Below the pieces are notes generated by a model, which was given only the letters and a program-made list of their open reading frames with translations, made no database searches and was not told the origin of the DNA. DNA of 64,000 bases from an uncultured Lachnospiraceae bacterium. GTDB taxonomy: Bacteria; Bacillota; Clostridia; Lachnospirales; Lachnospiraceae. The stretch is taken from assembly GCA_902770965.1 (NCBI GenBank), contig CACXUY010000002.1, forward strand, positions 1 through 64,000, read 5' to 3'. The position numbers and the translations under genes were made by a program. The stretch's first letter is position 1, and every line of letters begins with the position of its first letter. This document shows, in pieces, positions 7,976 through 15,495 of this stretch.

Positions 7976-9202
7976 ATGGAATATATAAGAAGAGAACTGG
8001 AACGCAAGTTCCTGAAGGCCAGTCAGGCATTCAAAGCCGTCATGGTCGTCGGTGCCAGGCAGGTCGGGAAATCGACGATGCTGAAGCAGCTTGCCAAAGA
8101 CCAGAAGCGGACCTGTGTTACGATGGACGATACTCAGCTTCGGCAGTTTGCCCAGACGGATCCGAAACTGTTCCTGCAGACCTATCAGCCGCCGATCCTG
8201 ATCGACGAAGTACAGAAAGCCCCGGAGCTTTTTGAACGGATCAAGATCATCTGCGACGAAAGTGAAGAAAGAGGCCTTTTCTGGCTGACCGGTTCCCAAA
8301 GCAAAAAACTCATGAAAAAAGCCGGCGATTCCCTGGCCGGCCGGCTATGCGTTCTGAAAATGTACAGCCTGTCACAGCGCGAGCTTCTGGGCATTTATCC
8401 GGATGAAGAGATCGACTTTTCTTTTCCTGTCTGGGCAACCAGGAAACAGATGTTTCCGGCGAACAATGTCCTGGACACGTTCGAGCGGATCTGGAGAGGC
8501 GGCATGCCGGATGTGCAGCCGCTGAACCAGGAAATGATGCAGGAATACTTCAACTCCTATATAGAGACCTATCTGATGCGCGATGCCGTGGATGACAACG
8601 GGATCACCGATACTGAAGGCTTCCGCAAGTTTCTAAGGGCCTGTGCGGCCTTTGCCGGGCAGCTGCTGAATTATAACGACCTTGCTGTATCGGCCGGAGT
8701 CACGGGTGCGACAGCCAAAGAATGGGTCAAGGTCCTTCAGTCCATGGGGGTCATTACACTTCTGGAGCCCTACGCTTCCAATGAACTGAAGCGCCTGATC
8801 AAGACGCCGAAGCTGTACTTCTGCGATACCGGTCTATGCGCATACCTGTCTTCCTGGACATCCAGAGATGTGCTGATGAACGGAGCGGCCTCGGGCCATT
8901 ACTACGAAAACTACGTGGTCGGTGAGTTCATCAGAAACTATGCCTACGGCAAAAACAAAGTCAACATGAACTTCTACCGGGACCGCAACATGAAGGAGAT
9001 CGATCTGATCATTGAATCGGACGGTATCCTCCACCCCATCGAGATCAAGAAGGGAAGCTCCCCGGAGAGAAAGCTGATAAACGCATTCTCCGTTTTGAAG
9101 GAAACGGAGAAGCAGACCGGAAACGGCGGCATCGTCTGCATGACCGATACGCTCCTTCCGATCGATGAAAAGAACTTCTTTATTCCGTCAAATATCATTT
9201 AA
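7976..9202 (+). CDS. AAA-like ATPase with DUF4143 domain
   Basis: A 408-residue protein. VVGARQVGKSTMLKQL (about 23-38) is the Walker A loop and PPILIDEVQKAPELF (about 72-86) the Walker B region. A winged-helix-like middle follows. The C-terminal DUF4143 part ends in a nuclease-like fold with FYRDRNMKEIDLIIESD and IEIKKGSS, which resembles the D..EID...E.K core of PD-(D/E)XK enzymes. This family is common in gut Clostridia and Bacteroidetes, often on islands, and its role is unknown; defence or mobile-element maintenance is speculative. It has its own promoter and terminator. Confidence 0.88.
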   Translation: MEYIRRELERKFLKASQAFKAVMVVGARQVGKSTMLKQLAKDQKRTCVTMDDTQLRQFAQTDPKLFLQTYQPPILIDEVQKAPELFERIKIICDESEERGLFWLTGSQSKKLMKKAGDSLAGRLCVLKMYSLSQRELLGIYPDEEIDFSFPVWATRKQMFPANNVLDTFERIWRGGMPDVQPLNQEMMQEYFNSYIETYLMRDAVDDNGITDTEGFRKFLRACAAFAGQLLNYNDLAVSAGVTGATAKEWVKVLQSMGVITLLEPYASNELKRLIKTPKLYFCDTGLCAYLSSWTSRDVLMNGAASGHYYENYVVGEFIRNYAYGKNKVNMNFYRDRNMKEIDLIIESDGILHPIEIKKGSSPERKLINAFSVLKETEKQTGNGGIVCMTDTLLPIDEKNFFIPSNII

Positions 9203-9239
9203 TGCTATATTGACAGATCTGCAGTGTTCTGTCGGCTGT

Positions 9240-9274
9240 GCCCTCTCGTTTGGAACCCTGGCTCACGAGAGGGC
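9240..9274 (+). terminator. Terminator after the DUF4143 ATPase
   Basis: GCCCTCTCGT (9240-9249) pairs perfectly with ACGAGAGGGC (9265-9274) across a 15-base loop, followed by a T-rich run (TTTCTCTTT). Confidence 0.8.
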
Positions 9275-9365
9275 TTTCTCTTTGCATTTTAGGCTGATCT
9301 ATAGTGCACTTCATTTCTGCCTGCATTTCCTTGCTGCATACACCCGGCGTCTTACCACCGCCATA

Positions 9366-9421
9366 TGCGAATAATATTTTCGTATTACGCTATTACAATT
9401 CTCACAACTCTGTGCTACAAT
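9366..9421 (+). promoter_or_regulatory. XRE-gene promoter with upstream operator
   Basis: TTACAA (9393-9398), 17 bases and TACAAT (9416-9421) form a promoter before the XRE gene. TGCGAATAATATTTTCGTA (9366-9384) lies just upstream; in the opposite orientation it matches the two operators at 7728-7746 and 7788-7806. This suggests autoregulation by the XRE protein. Confidence 0.68.
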
Positions 9422-9442
9422 ATGATCCGGAGGTGAAAAATC

Positions 9443-10039
9443 ATGAATACGGTACCCTCAGGGATCGGCATCAGGATCAGGGATGCCCGGAAAGCTGCCG
9501 GGATGAGCCAGACGGTCCTGGGCCAGCATCTGAACAAGACGCTCCGCACGATCCAGAAATACGAAAGCGGAGAGATCGAGCCATCGATCGCTACCATAAA
9601 CGAACTTGCGAAGATCTTACATGTTTCTTCCGCGGAGCTAATGGGCTATAAGCGGCAGGAGATCCGGCTGGAATCCTTCGCCGATGTACTGGAAGCCCTG
9701 AACGAACTCAACAAAAAGGCCGGAATTCGATTCAAGATCGATGTGAAACGGCCTCCGAACGCGGAAGGGTGGACCTGCTCTCTCACCTTCGACGGGAACG
9801 ACCAGACAGCCGAACACAATTCGGATCTGTGCCTCTTTCTGGAGAGGTTCGCGGAGGAACGGGAACGGGTCGAGACCTACTGGACCGATCAGGCCTACTT
9901 CGACCGGTGGTTCGATCAGGAACTGGCCTACTATGCCGGAGTAAAGCTTCCGGACAAAGAACAGGAAGACCTGACCCCGGAAGAGCGCTTGAAGCGCCGG
10001 AACGAGCTCATCGGACACAGTGCGGAAGAAACAGACTAA
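9443..10039 (+). CDS. XRE-family transcriptional regulator
   Basis: A 198-residue protein. Residues 8-66 form a lambda-repressor-like helix-turn-helix (IGIRIRDARKAAGMSQTVLG, then NKTLRTIQKYESGEIEPSIA). The C-terminal part, with an EDLTPEERLKRRNEL end, has no recognised domain. CCGGAGGTG precedes the ATG. It lies between the ATPase and the integrase remnant. Three copies of one palindrome in front of this gene and in front of the small protein at 7466-7702 make it the probable repressor of the element. Confidence 0.85.
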   Translation: MNTVPSGIGIRIRDARKAAGMSQTVLGQHLNKTLRTIQKYESGEIEPSIATINELAKILHVSSAELMGYKRQEIRLESFADVLEALNELNKKAGIRFKIDVKRPPNAEGWTCSLTFDGNDQTAEHNSDLCLFLERFAEERERVETYWTDQAYFDRWFDQELAYYAGVKLPDKEQEDLTPEERLKRRNELIGHSAEETD

Positions 10040-10056
10040 TTCCACAGGGATCATTC

Positions 10057-10395
10057 AGTGATACGGGGAAGACCCCTTATCATAAGATCCTGCCGATGTT
10101 CAAGGCCTGGTATAAGGGATCTCCTTGTGAGTACCTGCTCTACTGCCCTTCGGGAACGGCATTCGATTACCGGAACTACTACGACAGCTACTGGACGCCG
10201 GTGATGGAGAGCCTGGGCTTCGACCACAAGCCTCATGACACGCGGCACACCTGTGTCTCGATGCTGGCGGAGGCTCATGTGGATACGACCATGATCAAGA
10301 AGATCGTAGGCCACTCCGGTGCCATGACACTGACGGAGAGGGTGTACACCCATCTGGATGTGAAGGCACTGCTGGAAGCGATCAACCAGATCTAA
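10057..10395 (+). pseudogene. Tyrosine recombinase/integrase, 3' fragment
   Basis: About 112 codons of the catalytic domain remain. KILPMFKAWYKGSPCEYLLY is the beta-strand region after the lost first Arg and Lys. HDTRHTCVSMLAEA carries the H-x-x-R box. GHSGAMTLTERVYTH carries the last His and the Tyr nucleophile, and the protein ends EAINQI. The SAM-like and arm-binding N-terminal domains and the first catalytic Arg are absent. The frame upstream overlaps the XRE gene without integrase similarity, so the fragment is not expressed as an active enzyme. It ends about 280 bases from the rpsI end, the expected place for an integrase that targets rpsI. Confidence 0.82.
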
Positions 10396-10424
10396 ATGAC
10401 GTACCGGGGTCATGATCATAGTTT

Positions 10425-10590
10425 TGCTGCATACGCAGCTTGGGAAATTTAAGCATAAAAAAACAGGAGACCCTCTCCTTAAAGAAGATCTCCTGTCTGA
10501 TGTGAGTTTTTCGGGGTTGTGAGAACTCTGGTGTGCTGCATGCGTGCTGCATATACGTTACTTATCTTAGAACGCGAATTGCTGCATACG
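10425..10590 (+). repeat. Four direct TGCTGCATRCG repeats (possible integrase arm sites)
   Basis: TGCTGCATACG occurs at 10425 and 10580, TGCTGCATGCG at 10534 and TGCTGCATATACG at 10545, all in one orientation between the integrase remnant and the rpsI end. Related copies occur at 9332 and at 6446. Short direct repeats beside an attachment core are typical arm-type binding sites of tyrosine integrases. Confidence 0.5.
10457..10496 (-). terminator. Terminator downstream of rpsI
   Basis: On the minus strand ACAGGAGA (10489-10496) pairs with TCTCCTGT (10463-10470) and is followed by seven T (10457-10463). It would end transcripts of the ecf-truA-rplM-rpsI block. It lies inside the island, so it replaces the native terminator that seems to survive in the copies at 367-443 and 6211-6285. 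Confidence 0.75.
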
Positions 10591-10673
10591 ACTTCTTACA
10601 ACTACATATAGTGGATAACCAACGTAATAGGACGCAATATGTTGTATAAAGACGTCCTGAGAAGCGCCACTGA

Positions 10674-11063
10674 TTAACGCTTGCTGAACTGAGGTGCCCT
10701 ACGGGCTTTCTTGAGACCGTACTTCTTCCTCTCCTTCATACGAGGGTCGCGGGTAAGATAACCGGCCTTCTTGAGGATGGGGCGATACTCAGCATCGACC
10801 TGAAGCAGGGCTCTGGAAAGGCCGTGGCGAATAGCGCCGGCCTGACCGGTGAAGCCGCCGCCGCGGACAGTGACCTTCATGTCAAGCTTGTCAACGTTAT
10901 CGGTAGCTACTAGGGGCTGCCTCACGACTGTCTTGAGGGTCTCTTCTCCGAAATAGTCATCAATGTCCCTTTTATTGATAGTGATCTTACCGGTGCCGGG
11001 CATCACATAAACGCGCGCGATGCTCTTCTTACGTCTTCCGGTGCCATAGCATGTATTAGCCAT
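10674..11063 (-). CDS. rpsI: 30S ribosomal protein S9 (uS9)
   Basis: 129 residues with the family pattern: [15 protein letters not shown] at the start, [19 protein letters not shown] in the middle and the basic tail [12 protein letters not shown], which reaches the ribosomal P site. AGGAGG precedes the ATG. It follows rplM by 19 bases in the usual rplM-rpsI pair. The last codons double as the attachment core of the adjacent island, which keeps the tail intact. Confidence 0.98.
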   Translation of the reverse strand: MANTCYGTGRRKKSIARVYVMPGTGKITINKRDIDDYFGEETLKTVVRQPLVATDNVDKLDMKVTVRGGGFTGQAGAIRHGLSRALLQVDAEYRPILKKAGYLTRDPRMKERKKYGLKKARRAPQFSKR

Positions 11064-11082
11064 TTTCTATATCCTCCTTGAT

Positions 11083-11511
11083 TCAGATGTCGAGAACTTC
11101 CGGCTTCTGTGCCTGATGGCAATGATCCGGACCTGCATAGACGTGAAGCTTCTTGTACATCTGATCGCCGAGCGCTCCCTTCGGAAGCATGCCCTTGACA
11201 GCATGTTCGATAACTCTCTCGGGATGCTTCTGCAGCTGTTCGCGCAGGCTTACTTCCTTCACTCCGCCGACATACTCGGTGTGGGAAAAATACTTCTTCT
11301 GATCAAGCTTCTTGCCGGTGACGACAACCTTCTCAGCATTGACTACAATTACATAATCTCCTGTATCAATGAAAGGAGTAAAAATAGGTTTCTTCTTGCC
11401 TCTTAAGACACTGGCAACCTCTGCCGCGAGACGGCCAAGGGTCTTTCCCTCCGCGTCGACGACATACCACTTCCGCTCAATCGTCGAGGGGGTCGCTACA
11501 TAGCTCTTCAT
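11083..11511 (-). CDS. rplM: 50S ribosomal protein L13 (uL13)
   Basis: 142 residues from ATG 11511 (MKSYVATPS), which has AAGGAGG upstream; the longer frame to 11640 runs through the leader. [20 protein letters not shown] and [20 protein letters not shown] are the family hallmarks, and [15 protein letters not shown] is the C-terminal segment. It is an early assembly protein of the 50S subunit and is co-transcribed with rpsI from its own promoter. Confidence 0.98.
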   Translation of the reverse strand: MKSYVATPSTIERKWYVVDAEGKTLGRLAAEVASVLRGKKKPIFTPFIDTGDYVIVVNAEKVVVTGKKLDQKKYFSHTEYVGGVKEVSLREQLQKHPERVIEHAVKGMLPKGALGDQMYKKLHVYAGPDHCHQAQKPEVLDI

Positions 11512-11698
11512 GTGGAGCATCCTCCTTAAATATATCAAATAAAAATCATCGAGTGTTGTACAGCGGTGAGGAGTCGCTGCCGACCTTATCACATCTTTAT
11601 GCTGCTGCATCCTCCTCCGGGGCTTTGGTATCGGACACAAAAAAGATTGCGATTTGGCCGCACCACGATATTATATTTCATCTGGCAGACTATGTCAA
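11512..11698 (-). promoter_or_regulatory. rplM-rpsI promoter and structured leader
   Basis: TTGACA (11693-11698), 17 bases and TATAAT (11670-11675) are a perfect-spacing promoter on the minus strand. The leader of about 150 bases is G/C-rich with complementary segments, for example GCAGCGACTCC and nearby CACCGCTG. L13 leaders with autoregulatory structure are known in Firmicutes; whether this one is such a leader would need a covariance-model search. Confidence 0.65.
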
Positions 11699-11760
11699 TT
11701 ATATTTTTTCGCAAAATCACTGAATCGCGTATTGCGTATCATATCGTTTGATGCCATCAT

Positions 11761-12510
11761 TCAGAACGGAGGGTCTTCGAGTTCTATCTCGATCAGGCAC
11801 AAACCTTCGGGCGGCGCGGTGGGACCTGCTACCTGTCTGTCGCGGGCAGCTATGATCTGCTTCATCCTCGACGGCTTCCACTGTCCGCTTCCGACCTTCA
11901 TAAGCGTGCCCACTATGATGCGAACCATGTTGTACAGGAAACCGCTCCCGCTTATCCTGACGCGGATCAGGTCGCCTTCCTTCATGACTGTGCAGGAATA
12001 GATGATCCTGAAGGTATTCTCAGCAGTGCTGCCCGCCGAACAGAAGCTCGCGAAATCATGTTCTCCCACCAGATACCCTGCCGCCGCCTGCATGTCCTCA
12101 ACATTCAGCCTGCCATAGTGGAAGCATGAGTACCTTCGGTAAATGGGATTGCGCATCTTTCCATTATATATGGTATATTCATAGGTCTTGACGCTGTCCC
12201 ACTTCCTGGGATGGAAGCCCATCGGCACTTCCATCGATTCCATCACCGAAATATCCTCGGGAAGGCGCTGGTTAAGGGCATAGCTGATCTTATCGGCGGG
12301 GACTCTGGTCTCAGTGTCAAATACGCAGAGATTGCCCATCGAATGAACACCGGAGTCGGTGCGGCTGCAGCCCAGGATCTGTATCTCCTCCTTCAGCATG
12401 CGGCCAAGCTCCTCCTCCAGCACCTGCTGTATGGTTATGCCGTTGCTCTGACGCTGCCAGCCGCAGTAATCCGTGCCGTCATACGCGACCTTCAGCATGA
12501 CTCTCTTCAT
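11761..12510 (-). CDS. truA: tRNA pseudouridine(38-40) synthase
   Basis: 249 residues from ATG 12510, which has AAAGGGG upstream; a GTG at 12540 that overlaps the ecfT stop is possible but less likely. MLKVAYDGTDYCGWQRQ is the N-terminal motif, LGCSRTDSGVHSMGN contains the catalytic Asp of the R-T-D-x-G-V box, and SGSGFLYNMVRIIVGTLM is the C-terminal motif. It modifies uridines 38-40 in the tRNA anticodon arm. Its place after ecfT is conserved in Firmicutes. Confidence 0.96.
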   Translation of the reverse strand: MKRVMLKVAYDGTDYCGWQRQSNGITIQQVLEEELGRMLKEEIQILGCSRTDSGVHSMGNLCVFDTETRVPADKISYALNQRLPEDISVMESMEVPMGFHPRKWDSVKTYEYTIYNGKMRNPIYRRYSCFHYGRLNVEDMQAAAGYLVGEHDFASFCSAGSTAENTFRIIYSCTVMKEGDLIRVRISGSGFLYNMVRIIVGTLMKVGSGQWKPSRMKQIIAARDRQVAGPTAPPEGLCLIEIELEDPPF

Positions 12511-12536
12511 ATTATATATATCCCCTTTGCGATTAT

Positions 12537-13337
12537 TCACAGCACCTTCTTCAATATGACCATCACGGCAATATATGCCGCCAATATGAGCCAGGCTATA
12601 GCGTCTTCGCGCTTCCAGCGGAGCGGCCTCATCTTCGTCCTGCCCTCGCCGCCGTGATAGCAGCGTGCTTCCATGGCCATGGCCAGGTCTGAAGCCCTGC
12701 GGAAAGCGGAGATGAAAAGCGGCACCAACAGCGGTATCAAAGCCTTGGCGCGTCTCACCAGGCTGCCGGTCTCAAAATCGGCTCCCCTGGCCATCTGAGC
12801 CTTCATGATCTTGTCCGTCTCATCGGTCAGGATAGGGATGAAGCGCAGGGCGATATTCATCATCATAGCGATCTCGTGCACCGGCGCATGCACCACCTTA
12901 AGCAGTGACAAGGACTTCTCCATGCCGTCCGTGAGCGCGTTCGGCGTTGTAGTAAAGGTCATCAATGACGAACCCATGATCAGAAAAATGAGCCTCGCAG
13001 CCATATAAAGCGCCTGAATCAGACCTTGTCTGGTTATGCGTACAGGACCCAGACCGACCAATACATCTCCTGGCGTCAGAAAGAGGTTGAACACCACGGA
13101 AAACAAAAGCAGAAAAAGAACCGCCTTAAGTCCTTTGACGATGTAACGTAACGGTACCTTCGAAAGACGTATGCAGAAATATAAAAACACTGCCGCCGCG
13201 ATATAGCACTGCCATTCATTTGCTATAAATAAAGATATAATGAACAGCAGTGTTCCTCCTAGCTTGGTGCGCGGGTCAAGGCTGTGCACGACTGAACCGG
13301 AAGGATAGTATTTTCCTATAGTAATATCTCTAAGCAT
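12537..13337 (-). CDS. ecfT: Energy-coupling factor transporter transmembrane protein EcfT
   Basis: A 266-residue integral membrane protein with about five to six hydrophobic helices. The cytoplasmic coupling-helix motifs AQMARGADFETG and MAMEARCYHGG match the A-R-G and E-A-R-C-Y boxes that contact the ATPases. It forms the shared ECF module with the fused ATPase encoded 19 bases upstream and serves various S components for vitamins or metals encoded elsewhere. GAGGGGG precedes the ATG. Confidence 0.95.
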   Translation of the reverse strand: MLRDITIGKYYPSGSVVHSLDPRTKLGGTLLFIISLFIANEWQCYIAAAVFLYFCIRLSKVPLRYIVKGLKAVLFLLLFSVVFNLFLTPGDVLVGLGPVRITRQGLIQALYMAARLIFLIMGSSLMTFTTTPNALTDGMEKSLSLLKVVHAPVHEIAMMMNIALRFIPILTDETDKIMKAQMARGADFETGSLVRRAKALIPLLVPLFISAFRRASDLAMAMEARCYHGGEGRTKMRPLRWKREDAIAWLILAAYIAVMVILKKVL

Positions 13338-13356
13338 ATTCTGCCCCCTCCCTCAA

Positions 13357-15255
13357 TCAGCTGTCTTTCTTAAGTCTGCCATGTTGAACACCTGTCGAGG
13401 ATTTTTTGACAGCAGCTGTGACTGCGGCATCCTCCATGCTGTCCAAAGCGATAATGATCGCTTGCTCCGCTTCCTCCAGGGTCGTGATGCCATCCGGTAT
13501 CATCCAGCCGTCCTCAATAAGCGCGCGATTAATGTAGGTGACCTGCGGCGCGGACAGTCCTATCTTTTCCAGTTCATCCGAATGGCGGAACACATTTCGC
13601 GGGGTATCATCGAAAAGAATCCTGCCGTCGTCTACCACCACAAGGCGGTCGGCGTAAGTAGCCACATCCTCCATGCTGTGGGATACGAGCACTACTCCCA
13701 TGTCCTGCTCTCCGTGAAGCTTTGCTATGGTGTCAAGTATTTCATCTCTTCCGCCGGGATCAAGGCCTGCGGTTGGTTCATCAAGGACGATGACCTCAGG
13801 GTGCATGGCAAGGGCTCCTGCGATGGCGACACGGCGTTTCTGACCGCCTGACAGCTCAAAAGGCGACCGGGTGAAATTGCTCTCATCCACTCCTACCAGC
13901 TTGAGTGCCTCTCTGGCGCTGGCAGCGGCTCCCTCATCACTCATTCCGAGGTTCTTCGGACCAAAGCAGACATCGCTAAGGACGTCAGCTTCAAAAAGCT
14001 GATGTTCAGGATACTGGAAGACCAGAACCACCTTGCTTCTCAAGGTCTTCATATTAAAGCCTTCCGCGTAGATGCTTTTTCCGTGGAAAAGCACATCGCC
14101 TGAGGATGCCTTGAGCAATCCGTCCAGATGCTGGACCAGTGTTGATTTTCCGGAAGCTGTGTGCCCGATAATCCCTATAAAATCTTCCTTGCGCACAGTC
14201 AGTGAAATGTCCTTCAGCGCGTGCCTCTCCATAGGAGTTCCGGGGTTGTATATGTAATTGACATCCTTGAGCTCTATAACAGGATCAGAAAGGGGTGCGG
14301 CATATCTGAAATCGCGCGCGGCCGAAGCTGCATATCCATCTGCTGATCCGGCATCAAGGATCGTGCCGAAATAACCGTCAGTCTTCTCTGCTTTAATATA
14401 TCCGCGGAGTATCTTCGCCATCTCCTCACGGAACTCAGGAATGGTCAGGATGCAGTCCGACAGCTTCAGCCCCCTGTTCTTTAGCCTGTGAGCAAGCTCA
14501 GTGACCTGCGGTACATCCAGATTGAGTGCTCTGAGTTCCTCGACTCTGGCAAATATCTCCCTCGGAGTCCCTGTCATGCAGACCTTGCCCGCATCCATGA
14601 CCATGATCTCGTCCGCGTCTACAGTCTCTTCCATATAATGAGTTATGAGGATAATAGTTATGCCCTCGGTGCGGTTCAGCTCATGGGCTATGCGGATGAC
14701 ATCCTTCCGCCCGTTCGGATCCAGCATCGCCGTGGGTTCATCGAAAATTATGCACTTCGGACGCATGGCCAGGACGCCGGCAATGGCGACGCGCTGCTTT
14801 TGTCCGCCCGAAAGCCTGTCAGGCGAGCTTTTGCGATATGCCGCCATTCCCACTGAAGTCAGGCACTCATCAACCCTCTTCCATATCTCTTCAGTCGGTA
14901 CGCCCATGTTCTCAGGTCCAAAGCCGACATCCTCTTCGACCACGGTCGCTATGATCTGATTGTCTGGGTTCTGGAAGACCATGCCTGCCGCCTGGCGCAC
15001 GTCAAGAAGCCTGTCCTCATCCTTTGTGTCGATCTCTTCTACCCATATCGTGCCCTCGGTAGGAAAGAGGAGCGCATTGATGTGCTTCGCGAGCGTGGAT
15101 TTGCCCGATCCATTTCTCCCTAGTATAGCCAGGAAGGTTCCTCTTTCGACATCCATATCCACACCGTCGACCGCTCTGACGACCTCAAGTACCTTGTCAT
15201 TCTCATCACGCATGGCATACTCATACACCAGTTTAGCCGCTTTTATTATACCCAT
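13357..15255 (-). CDS. Fused energy-coupling factor ATPase (EcfA1-EcfA2 in one chain)
   Basis: A 632-residue protein with two complete ABC domains. The first (about 1-280) has GRNGSGKST, the Q-loop region FQNPDNQIIA, signature LSGGQKQR and Walker B CIIFDEPTA. The second (about 320-600) has GHTASGKST, FQYPEHQLFE, LSGGQKRR and VIVLDEPTA. They are joined by a linker of about 40 residues around 280-320. In most Firmicutes these are two genes of about 280 residues each. FQNPDNQ belongs to the A1 type and FQYPEHQLF to the A2 type, so the fusion keeps the heterodimer's two different halves. Confidence 0.94.
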   Translation of the reverse strand: MGIIKAAKLVYEYAMRDENDKVLEVVRAVDGVDMDVERGTFLAILGRNGSGKSTLAKHINALLFPTEGTIWVEEIDTKDEDRLLDVRQAAGMVFQNPDNQIIATVVEEDVGFGPENMGVPTEEIWKRVDECLTSVGMAAYRKSSPDRLSGGQKQRVAIAGVLAMRPKCIIFDEPTAMLDPNGRKDVIRIAHELNRTEGITIILITHYMEETVDADEIMVMDAGKVCMTGTPREIFARVEELRALNLDVPQVTELAHRLKNRGLKLSDCILTIPEFREEMAKILRGYIKAEKTDGYFGTILDAGSADGYAASAARDFRYAAPLSDPVIELKDVNYIYNPGTPMERHALKDISLTVRKEDFIGIIGHTASGKSTLVQHLDGLLKASSGDVLFHGKSIYAEGFNMKTLRSKVVLVFQYPEHQLFEADVLSDVCFGPKNLGMSDEGAAASAREALKLVGVDESNFTRSPFELSGGQKRRVAIAGALAMHPEVIVLDEPTAGLDPGGRDEILDTIAKLHGEQDMGVVLVSHSMEDVATYADRLVVVDDGRILFDDTPRNVFRHSDELEKIGLSAPQVTYINRALIEDGWMIPDGITTLEEAEQAIIIALDSMEDAAVTAAVKKSSTGVQHGRLKKDS

Positions 15256-15374
15256 GGCAACTCCGTTCCATACTACTATGGTAACTCAACAATTACATTA
15301 TATGATAACTTAATAATCATTACGGCTCATTTTACCACAAATATCCATCAAATAAAACCATAGATAAAAGAAAA

Positions 15375-15415
15375 CCGCCGCAACCTGCGCAATTGTGATG
15401 CGCATATTGCGGCGG
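15375..15415 (-). terminator. Terminator between the beta-helix protein gene and ecfA
   Basis: CCGCCGCAA (15375-15383) pairs with TTGCGGCGG (15407-15415), with an inner TGCGCA pairing. On the minus strand it runs into TTTTCTTTT. It closes the secreted-protein gene upstream and shows that the ecfA block has its own promoter. Confidence 0.82.
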
Positions 15416-15495
15416 CATAAAAACCTGTATGAAGCGTGGTGCAATTGCGAATATCGGTATTTTTTTAACCGCTATTTGTCTGTAGAAACACCTTA

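Larger units (their letters stand above)
427..10693. mobile_element. Genomic island at the 3' end of rpsI (composite, degenerate)
   Basis: The island is bounded by CTCAGTTCAGCAAGCG in rpsI (10678-10693) and the same 16 bp at 428-443. An internal copy at 6275-6285 divides it into about 4.4 kb next to rpsI and about 5.8 kb beyond. The proximal part has mobile-element hallmarks: an integrase remnant beside the attachment site, an XRE repressor, a small DNA-binding-like protein and repeated TGCTGCATRCG motifs. The distal part carries regulator/hydrolase cargo. The 3' end of rpsI is a known target of integrative elements in Firmicutes. No conjugation genes are seen and the integrase lacks its N-terminal part, so the element is probably immobile now. 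Confidence 0.65.

Noticed and set aside
9769-10063. Long frame upstream of the integrase fragment
   Set aside because: The part before about 10,057 overlaps the XRE gene in another frame and shows no recombinase similarity; only the 3' part is integrase.
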